Below are positions 57,755 to 64,000 of a DNA stretch of 64,000 nucleotides, in pieces. Source of the stretch: Aidingimonas halophila. Lineage in GTDB: Bacteria; Pseudomonadota; Gammaproteobacteria; Pseudomonadales; Halomonadaceae. Where the stretch lies: positions 1-64,000 of the forward strand of contig NZ_FNNI01000006.1 of assembly GCF_900106955.1 (NCBI RefSeq). Direction: 5' to 3'. A program made the position numbers and the translations under genes. Position 1 is the stretch's first letter, and each line of letters opens with the position of its first letter. The notes under the pieces are model-generated. The model was not told the origin of the DNA. It did not search any database and saw only the letters and a list, made by a program, of their open reading frames with translations.

Positions 57755-59255
57755 CCCCTGGCCGCTGCTCATCACCCTGGCCTATGTCGCCATCGCCATG
57801 GTCATCGGCCTGCGCGCCCGGGGCGGGCGGCGCATGAACAGTCTCGAAGAGTGGGGCGTGGCCGGTCGCAGCATGGGGCCGGTGACACTCTATCTATTGA
57901 TTGCCGCCGGCAGTGTCAGTGCCTATACCTTCATGGGGGCGCCGGGTTGGGCCTACTCGAAGGGCGTGCCGGTTTTCTACGTGGCGGTCTATCTCGCCTA
58001 CCTGGCGCTGGTGGCCTGGTACGTCGGCCCCAAGGTATGGCAGTTCGGCGAACGCTTCGGCCATGTGACCCAGGCCAGCGCCATCGCCGACCGTTATCAG
58101 AGCCCGTTGCTCGGTGCGTTTTCCGCCCTGGTCATGTCGATCGGCTCGATCGCCTATGCCGTGTTGCAGACCATCGGCTCCGCCTACATCCTCAACGTGA
58201 TGAGCGGCGGCGCGATTCCGGTGTGGCTGGCCGTGCCGCTGGTGCTTGCCTGCATTGCCGTCTACCTGTTCGTCAGTGGCCAGCGTGCCATTGGCCGCAC
58301 CAACGCCTTTCAGGGGGTACTGATGCTGGTGGTGGCCTGGGCCGTGGGGCTATGGGCACTGCACAGCGCCACCGGGGGGCTGGATGTCGGTGCGCTGTTC
58401 ACGCGCTTCCAGGCAGAGCACGGTGAGTTCCTGACACTGCCGGGAGCCGGTGGCGACATGAGCTTCAGCTTCTGGACGACATCGGTCATTGTCTCGATGT
58501 TCTCGTTCATGCCGCCGGTGTGGACGCAATGGATGAGCGCCTCCTCGGCACGCACGATTCGTCGCAGTGCCACCTGGCTGCCGACCTACTATGTGGTGAT
58601 CCTGCCCATGGTGGTGGTGGGCTTCATCGGCGTATTTTCGTTGCCGGATCTGGCGCGCGCCGACACGGTGGTTCTGGAGTACGCCATGCAGCACCTGCCG
58701 GTGTTTCTGGTAGGGCTCCTGGGGGCCGGCACCTTGGCGGCGTCGATGTCATCGAGTGAGCCGTTCATCCACTCGGTGGCCCTCTCCTGGAGCCGGGATG
58801 TATTGCAGCCGCTGCTCAAGCTTTCGGATACCACCACCGGGCGGCTGGCACGCTGGATGATCGTGCCACTGATGGCGCTGGTGATCGCCCCGCTGGCTAT
58901 CGCCGAGCCCGGCAGCCTGGTGATGATCCTGCTGGTGGGATTGGGGTTCGCCACGCAAGTGATGCCGGCCTTCATCGGCATGTTCCTGTGGCCGCGCGCC
59001 TCGCGGCTCGGCGTACTGGCGGGCATCGTTGCCGGCTTCCTGGTGACCGTGGCCTTTACCACGCTGTGGAAGCACCCGCTGGGTATCCACGCCGGCTTCT
59101 GGGGGCTGATGCTCAACCTGCCGGTATTCGTCATCGTCTCGTTGGTGACCGCGCCGACCTCGGACGAGGTCGTGGAACGCTTCTTCCGTATCGCCGCGCC
59201 CAACGGGCTTACACGTCTGGGAGGCGGCAACGCGCCCCAGCCAGACGTTGCCTGA
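57747..59255 (+). CDS. sodium:solute symporter (SSS family)
   Basis: The ATG at 57747 has AAGGAGG seven bases upstream, giving 502 residues. About thirteen membrane segments are seen. Family motifs include NSLEEWGVAGRSMGPVTLYL (about 31-50), AYTFMGAPGWAYSKG, YVGPKVWQFGERFGHVTQAS, IGRTNAFQGVLMLVVAW and TLAASMSSSEPFIHSVALSW. It should import an organic solute with sodium. Neighbouring amidase and LysR genes suggest an amide or amino acid derivative. Confidence 0.85.
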   Translation: MTSPWPLLITLAYVAIAMVIGLRARGGRRMNSLEEWGVAGRSMGPVTLYLLIAAGSVSAYTFMGAPGWAYSKGVPVFYVAVYLAYLALVAWYVGPKVWQFGERFGHVTQASAIADRYQSPLLGAFSALVMSIGSIAYAVLQTIGSAYILNVMSGGAIPVWLAVPLVLACIAVYLFVSGQRAIGRTNAFQGVLMLVVAWAVGLWALHSATGGLDVGALFTRFQAEHGEFLTLPGAGGDMSFSFWTTSVIVSMFSFMPPVWTQWMSASSARTIRRSATWLPTYYVVILPMVVVGFIGVFSLPDLARADTVVLEYAMQHLPVFLVGLLGAGTLAASMSSSEPFIHSVALSWSRDVLQPLLKLSDTTTGRLARWMIVPLMALVIAPLAIAEPGSLVMILLVGLGFATQVMPAFIGMFLWPRASRLGVLAGIVAGFLVTVAFTTLWKHPLGIHAGFWGLMLNLPVFVIVSLVTAPTSDEVVERFFRIAAPNGLTRLGGGNAPQPDVA

Positions 59256-59337
59256 AGCGGCAACGAAGGACAGTCAAGGCAAGGCCGAACATTCCTTGCC
59301 ACACCAGGTTTTCGTGAGGTTCCGGCAGCACTGAGGG

Positions 59338-60069
59338 TCATTCAGCGTAGGTCAAGTTGGTCTCCCAGCTCTCGCTACTGACTTCAATGGCGGCTTTCAC
59401 ACCCTCTGCGTCGTCTGCCATGAAAGCGGCATAAATCGCCCTATGGTCTTTCAGAGCAACCTCCGGCAATGTCTGCATTGACGTTTCCAGGGCCGCTTCG
59501 ATCAGTTGAATCAGGGTCTCCCCCACTCGAATCGTCATCGGGTTATGGGTGGCCCGCAGAATAGCGCGATGGAAGGCAACATCGTGTTGAGCGGTCTGTT
59601 CCCCGTTAGCGATCGCCGATGCCATGGCATCGATGGTCTGCTGGATACGAACGTGGTCTTCCGGCCACGCATTCTCCATGGCCTGTAGGGTGTAGGCGGG
59701 CTCGAACATCTTGCGAAACTCAAGCACATCCCGCGTCATGCCCCGGGCCAGGATCATGCCAAACGCCATTGGATCCACCATAGGCTCACCAGGCTCCCGG
59801 CAGATCATGGTGCCCTGCCCCCGTTTTACTTCCACGATGCCGATAGCTTGGAGCATCTTGATAGCCTCGCGAACGCTCGACTTGCCGATCCCCAGACTAT
59901 GGGTCAACTCGGTTTCCGATGGCAGATAGTCGCCTGGCTGTAGCTCGCCGCAAATCAGTGCGCTTTTGATACGTTCCAGTAGTTGCAGGGCGACGGAGCT
60001 ACGATCAATCGAACTGCCGAAGCTTTCCATGGAGGTGGTCGGCAGTGTGGGCTGGCGTTTCAGGCTCAT
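59338..60069 (-). CDS. FadR-subfamily GntR regulator
   Basis: This protein has 243 residues from the ATG at 60069; an ATG at 60114 is also in frame and neither has a strong ribosome site. It has an N-terminal winged helix (YLPSETELTHSLGIGKSSVR) and an FCD domain (VLEFRKMFEPAYTLQAMENA; DVAFHRAILRATHNP). It is divergent from the asparaginase gene. Two dyads in the 234-base gap are likely operators. It is convergent with the symporter gene, so its target is more likely the asparaginase/TRAP side. Confidence 0.75.
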   Translation of the reverse strand: MSLKRQPTLPTTSMESFGSSIDRSSVALQLLERIKSALICGELQPGDYLPSETELTHSLGIGKSSVREAIKMLQAIGIVEVKRGQGTMICREPGEPMVDPMAFGMILARGMTRDVLEFRKMFEPAYTLQAMENAWPEDHVRIQQTIDAMASAIANGEQTAQHDVAFHRAILRATHNPMTIRVGETLIQLIEAALETSMQTLPEVALKDHRAIYAAFMADDAEGVKAAIEVSSESWETNLTYAE

Positions 60070-60196
60070 TCTGGCGTCTCTTGATGGCATGGGTTGGTGC
60101 ATCGATAAAGTCATGGGCTGCCAATGAGTTAAGCATAAATCAACCAGCTTCGTGATGCCCGATGGTTGGACGTCCTGTCATTTCTTGCTTGCAGAC

Positions 60197-60247
60197 GACT
60201 CAGCATTGAGTCTAACATGACACGAGACAACAGACATCTGATGTCTG
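60197..60247. promoter_or_regulatory. two dyads between gntR and the asparaginase gene
   Basis: GACTCAGCATTGAGTC (60197-60212; 6-base arms, 4-base spacer) and CAGACATCTGATGTCTG (60231-60247; 7-base arms, 3-base spacer) are perfect inverted repeats. They lie in the divergent promoter region and are candidate sites for the GntR protein. Confidence 0.5.
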
Positions 60248-60303
60248 AACACTGAAACGGCATGACTCGCCATCGCAGCTCCATGTCCGACACGGTACGC
60301 ATA

Positions 60304-61299
60304 ATGACAAGAACCAGAGTCGTAGTAATTACCACTGGCGGCACCATCGCCAGTCGCCTGGATGCCTCCGGTCGAAATCGCTCGGGGGCACTGCAAGGCG
60401 AAGACCTGATGGGACAGGTCTCGCTGCCCGTGGACACGGATATCGATGTCGAGGTCCGTTCCTTGCTACAGAAGCCCAGCAACGCCATCGGCCTCGTTGA
60501 CCTGCTGCGCCTGCGCCAGGAGTGTCAGACCCTGGCCGAGACTCCCGATGTCGTGGGCATCGTGATTACCCATGGTACCGATACGCTCGAGGAGACGGCC
60601 TATTTCCTCGACATCACGCTGCCGGCTTCACCCACCGTCGTGCTAACCGGCTCGCAGCGTGCCCCCCACGATCCCGGGACGGATGCCTTTCGCAACATCG
60701 CCGACGCCATCCTGGTCGCCGCCAGCGATCAGACTCACGGCCTCGGGACGCTGGTAGTGTTCAACCAGTCGATTTTCTCTGCCAGACAAGTACGCAAGGT
60801 CAGCAGCTTCCAGGTGAACGGCTTTGCCGCACCGGAGACGGGGCCGATGGGCTATATCGACGGGGCAAGGGTGAATGTCTCGATGCGCCCCGCTCGTCCC
60901 GACGGACTGGAACTCCCCGCCGACGCCGCGCTGCCTCGGGTCGACATCCTGCCCGCCTACCTGGACGCCTCGCCGGCCCTGCTCGAAGCCGCCGTCGAGA
61001 CGGGGGCCGCCGGCCTGGTGATCGACGGCCTGGGGCGCGGCCATGTCCCTCCGGGCTGGCTGGAGATCGTCCCGCGCATTACTGCATGGGGCATACCAGT
61101 GGTGATCGTCAGTAGTTGCCCCACCGGGCCGGTCCATGCGAGCTACGAATTCGTGGGCAGTCTGGCGAGCCTCGAAGCGGCCGGCGTGATCGCCGTACCC
61201 GACCTGAGCGCCCGCAAGGCGCGCCTTGTCCTGTCGGCCCTCCTCGCCTCGTCCAGGAATGATGAGATCGCCGCGCAACTGAGAACCCTGACGGCCTGA
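60304..61299 (+). CDS. L-asparaginase (type II-like fold)
   Basis: From the ATG at 60304 the protein has 331 residues, beginning VVVITTGGTIASRLDASGRN. In-frame ATGs at 60262 and 60283 exist, and no start has a clear ribosome site. The two Thr motifs are ITTGGTIAS (about 8-16) and VITHGTDTLEETAYFLD (about 85-101), followed by VVLTGSQRAPHDPGTDAFRN. It hydrolyses L-asparagine, or a related amide, to the acid and ammonia. No signal peptide is seen. It precedes a DctPQM transporter by about 130 bases and may process the imported substrate. Confidence 0.8.
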   Translation: MTRTRVVVITTGGTIASRLDASGRNRSGALQGEDLMGQVSLPVDTDIDVEVRSLLQKPSNAIGLVDLLRLRQECQTLAETPDVVGIVITHGTDTLEETAYFLDITLPASPTVVLTGSQRAPHDPGTDAFRNIADAILVAASDQTHGLGTLVVFNQSIFSARQVRKVSSFQVNGFAAPETGPMGYIDGARVNVSMRPARPDGLELPADAALPRVDILPAYLDASPALLEAAVETGAAGLVIDGLGRGHVPPGWLEIVPRITAWGIPVVIVSSCPTGPVHASYEFVGSLASLEAAGVIAVPDLSARKARLVLSALLASSRNDEIAAQLRTLTA

Positions 61300-61432
61300 G
61301 CATGGCCGGCAACATGCTCCGCCTGGCTATTTCAGGCTGAAAGGGCCCGCACCGAATGCGGGTGACTCCAGCACATACCGGAGTCGAACATCACTGAACA
61401 AAGCACACCAACAACCCAACAAGGTGCTAATG

Positions 61433-62434
61433 ATGAAAAGCAAACTGAACAAGCTGTCACTGGTAGCGGCGATTGCCGCCGCGTCTTTCGGCATGAGCCA
61501 GGCACAGGCTGCCGAGTACACCTTCAGCTTCGCCCACGTCCTGATCGAGGATACCCCCAACGGACAGGCAGCACTTCGCTTCAAGGAGGAAGTGGAAGAG
61601 AAATCCGACGGACGTATCGAAATCGATGTCTTGCCCGCGGCTCAGGTCGGTGGCGACGTAGAAATCATCGAGCAGATCCAGATGGGCCTGGTCGATATCG
61701 GCATCCCGCCGACGGCCACCCTCGGCAACTTCGAGCCGCGCATGCAGATCCTGGACCTGCCCTTTTTGATCGATGACTACGACACCATGGTCAAGGTCCT
61801 CGACGGCGAGGTGGGTCGCGAGATTCTGGATACCCTGAATGACGACAACATGTATGGGGTCAACTTCTGGGGTGCCGGTTTCCGCCACATGACCAACAAC
61901 ATTCGACCGATCCAGGGCCCCGAGGATCTCGAGGCGATCCGCATGCGCACCATGCAAGCGCCGATCATCATCTCCACCTACGAGAATCTCGATGCCAACG
62001 CCACGGCCATGGCGTTCACGGAAGTCTATAACGGCTTACAGCAGGGCGTGGTGGAAGGCCAGGAAAACCCACTGGCCAATATCTACACCATGCGCTTCCA
62101 TGAGGTGCAGGACTATCTGTCGCTGACCAACCACGCTTATCACGCCTATGCCGCCGTGATCAATCAGGACTCCTGGGACTCCCTGCCGGAAGACCTTCAG
62201 GACGTCATGCTGGAAGCCTTCGACAACGGTCGCGATACCTCTCGCGAACTGACCCTGGAAGACGAGGACAGAATCCTCGCCGATATCGAGGGCGAGATCG
62301 AGATCAACGAGATCACCTCCGAGGCACGCGAGGCGTTCATCGAAGCCAGCCTACCGGTGCATGAAGAGTACGAGGAGATCGTGACCACCGATCTGCTGCA
62401 CAAGGTCTACGACGAGGTCGGCATCGAATACTGA
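61433..62434 (+). CDS. dctP: TRAP transporter solute-binding protein (DctP family)
   Basis: The ATG at 61433 follows AAGGTG at good spacing; GTG 61424 and ATG 61430 are alternatives. The 333-residue protein has a signal peptide (cleavage after AQAA) and then YTFSFAHVLIEDTPNGQAAL, the DctP start, with the substrate-Arg region AIRMRTMQAPIIIS and YNGLQQGVVEGQENPLANIY. It is strongly acidic in its C-terminal part. It delivers an organic acid or amino acid to the DctQM permease encoded next. An inverted repeat GACTCC/GGAGTC lies upstream (61364-61385). Confidence 0.85.
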   Translation: MKSKLNKLSLVAAIAAASFGMSQAQAAEYTFSFAHVLIEDTPNGQAALRFKEEVEEKSDGRIEIDVLPAAQVGGDVEIIEQIQMGLVDIGIPPTATLGNFEPRMQILDLPFLIDDYDTMVKVLDGEVGREILDTLNDDNMYGVNFWGAGFRHMTNNIRPIQGPEDLEAIRMRTMQAPIIISTYENLDANATAMAFTEVYNGLQQGVVEGQENPLANIYTMRFHEVQDYLSLTNHAYHAYAAVINQDSWDSLPEDLQDVMLEAFDNGRDTSRELTLEDEDRILADIEGEIEINEITSEAREAFIEASLPVHEEYEEIVTTDLLHKVYDEVGIEY

Positions 62435-62447
62435 GGGTTGATACACC

Positions 62448-62969
62448 ATGTTCAAGGCGCTCAATACCATCATTGATCACCTGGAGAGTGTGGCAATGGT
62501 CGCGTTCATGTCGATCGCGACCATTATCACTGCTTTCCAGGTCGTCTATCGATACGGCTTCAACAGCTCGCTTTTCTGGGCCGAAGAAGTCGTCATCTAC
62601 TCCATCATCTGCATGAGCTTCGTCGGTGCCAGCATGGGAGTCCGCTATGGCTCTCATATCTCGGTCGACGTATTGAACGCGATCGTGCCGCCCGCGATCA
62701 ATCGCTGGCTGCATATCATCGCCGCCGTACTGGGCATTGCCTTCGCCGGTTTTCTGGTGGTCTATGGCTTCTTCCTTTTCTTCAACACCCTGGAAAGGGG
62801 GCAATTGACCGCTGCACTTCGCTTGCCGATGGCCTGGTTCTACCTGCCGATCGGCCTCTCCGGCATTCTTCTGATCCTGAGATACATCCGGGTCATCCAC
62901 CTGGCATGGATCGAACCCCCGGCGAGTCATGCCGAAGAGTTGGCTACCGAGGCGGACAAGCTCGCATGA
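62448..62969 (+). CDS. dctQ: TRAP transporter small permease (DctQ family)
   Basis: This 173-residue protein has four membrane segments and the DctQ pattern VVYRYGFNSSLFWAEEVVIY (about 31-50) and MSFVGASMGVRYGSHISVDV. GAGGG precedes the ATG. It starts 13 bases after dctP and is followed by dctM after 29 bases. It stabilises the large permease in the inner membrane. Confidence 0.85.
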   Translation: MFKALNTIIDHLESVAMVAFMSIATIITAFQVVYRYGFNSSLFWAEEVVIYSIICMSFVGASMGVRYGSHISVDVLNAIVPPAINRWLHIIAAVLGIAFAGFLVVYGFFLFFNTLERGQLTAALRLPMAWFYLPIGLSGILLILRYIRVIHLAWIEPPASHAEELATEADKLA

Positions 62970-62998
62970 CCCGTTTCGAACAATAACTGGAGATCCCC

Positions 62999-64000
62999 AT
63001 GATAACGGCACTATTGCCCGTCTTCTTTGCTGTATTGCTGCTGGGTCTGCCGATCTTTGCCGCTCTGGCGTTCTCGGTCTTTATTGCCATCGAGTTCTTC
63101 AGCACCACCAGCCCCGTCATCGTGCCGATGCGCATGTTCACCGGTATGAACAACTTCTCGCTGATGGCCATTCCCTTCTTCATCCTGGCCGCGGAACTGA
63201 TGCGCATCGGCGGATTGTCGGACCGGTTGATCAACCTGGCCAAGGCGCTGGTCGGATGGGTACCGGGCGGACTGGCTGCGGCCACGGTACTCTCTTGTCT
63301 GTTCTTCGGTTCGATCTCGGGATCGAGCCCAGCCACCGTGGTAGCCATCGGCTCGATCATGTTCCCGGCTCTGGTGGCGGCTGGCTACAGCAAACACTTC
63401 GCCATCGGGGTGATCGCGACCGCCGGCACGCTGGGGCCGATCGTTCCGCCCAGCATCGCCCTGATCATCTACGGGTCGGTGACAGGCACGTCCGTCGGGC
63501 GGCTGTTTGCGGCCGGCTTGATACCTGCCATCCTGATAGCCTCGCTGCTGATCGCTTACTGCATCGTCTACGCCTCCTTCAAAGGCTATGAACGCGCCCC
63601 CTTTCCGACGCTTGCCGAGATCGGTGCGGCGTTCAAACAGGCGGCCTGGGGATTGGGGCTTCCCTTCATCCTGTTGGGTGGCATCTATAGCGGCGTCTTC
63701 ACGCCAACGGAATCCGCGGCCGTCGCCTGCATGTACGGACTATTCGTCGGTACTGCCGTCTATCGCACGATCAAGCTACCCGAGTTGATTGGTACACTGC
63801 GCAGCTCGGGGCTCACCTCGGCCACCCTGCTACTCATCACCGCGGGCGCCTCGGCTTTCTCCTGGCTGCTTTCTATCACCGGCACACCTACCCAACTGGC
63901 CAGCCAGGTACTGGCGCTCACCGATGATCCCATACAGATCATGGCTTTATTCAACGTGGTGATGATTGTCGCCGGTTTCTTCCTCGATAGCGCCTCGGCC
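62999..64000 (+). CDS. dctM: TRAP transporter large permease (DctM family), cut by window end
   Basis: From the ATG at 62999 (TGGAG upstream) the frame is open to the end of the window, 334 codons, so the last third of the gene is missing from view. Typical DctM sequence is seen: PVFFAVLLLGLPIFAALAFS, AIPFFILAAELMRIGGLSDR, VLSCLFFGSISGSSPATVVA and TAGTLGPIVPPSIALIIYGS. It is the sodium-coupled transport subunit of the DctPQM system. Confidence 0.85.
   Translation, partial: MITALLPVFFAVLLLGLPIFAALAFSVFIAIEFFSTTSPVIVPMRMFTGMNNFSLMAIPFFILAAELMRIGGLSDRLINLAKALVGWVPGGLAAATVLSCLFFGSISGSSPATVVAIGSIMFPALVAAGYSKHFAIGVIATAGTLGPIVPPSIALIIYGSVTGTSVGRLFAAGLIPAILIASLLIAYCIVYASFKGYERAPFPTLAEIGAAFKQAAWGLGLPFILLGGIYSGVFTPTESAAVACMYGLFVGTAVYRTIKLPELIGTLRSSGLTSATLLLITAGASAFSWLLSITGTPTQLASQVLALTDDPIQIMALFNVVMIVAGFFLDSASA

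Overview
This window reads as one stretch of a moderately GC-rich gammaproteobacterial chromosome, most likely a halophilic or marine member of the Halomonadaceae type. That placement is inferred from the number of TRAP transporters, the acidic proteins, and interspersed hairpins of the GTAGGAGCGACTTCAGTCGCGAT type. No rRNA, tRNA or CRISPR array was seen.

Region 1 (about 0.2-24.5 kb, minus strand) is one long exopolysaccharide/capsule operon read from 24187 leftwards. Its order is wza, wzb, wzc, a PglK-like ABC flippase, then nonulosonic-acid (legionaminic/sialic-type) genes: legB-like dehydratase, neuD-like acyltransferase, neuB, neuC, ptmE-like nucleotidyltransferase, neuA. These are followed by SDRs, a pyruvyl-transferase family protein, a Gfo/Idh/MocA oxidoreductase, a polysaccharide deacetylase, a DUF4910 protein, glycosyltransferases (two of which look like sialyltransferases) and an EpsG/Wzy-like membrane protein. 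The leader carries an exact 12-base match to the E. coli ops element, so RfaH-type antitermination is likely. The distal part (about 1-7 kb) is clearly AT-rich and looks acquired. A WaaL/Wzy-type membrane protein sits just upstream of the operon.

Region 2 (about 25.8-44.6 kb) looks like a nickel-pincer-dependent aldarate (hexaric acid) catabolic locus. It holds larC, larE and larB (nickel-pincer nucleotide synthesis), a HupE-type nickel permease, a LarA-family racemase/epimerase with conserved His/Lys residues, galactarate dehydratase (garD), a GarL-like aldolase, an IlvD/Edd dehydratase, an RraA-like protein, a 2-hydroxyacid dehydrogenase, a TAXI-TRAP transporter, a TPP enzyme, a GlcD-type flavoprotein, an SDR and a FadR-family GntR regulator. 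A shared motif of the form TTGT-N3-ATAA lies in front of at least three of its transcription units.

Region 3 (about 44.7-55 kb) is rich in toxin-antitoxin modules and their wreckage: two paralogous MntA-HepT pairs, a truncated ParE with its antitoxin, a hipBA pair with a frameshifted hipA, a decayed Phd-PIN remnant, and an intact XRE/ImmA-PIN pair. Nearly all REP/BIME-like hairpin elements of the window lie here. A nitrilase-family hydrolase, a GGDEF diguanylate cyclase, a periplasmic protein and a SixA-like phosphatase are interspersed.

Region 4 (about 55-64 kb) is ordinary catabolic and transport DNA: LysR regulator, amidase, a sodium:solute symporter with a small membrane partner, GntR regulator, L-asparaginase, and a DctPQM TRAP transporter whose dctM runs off the end of the window.
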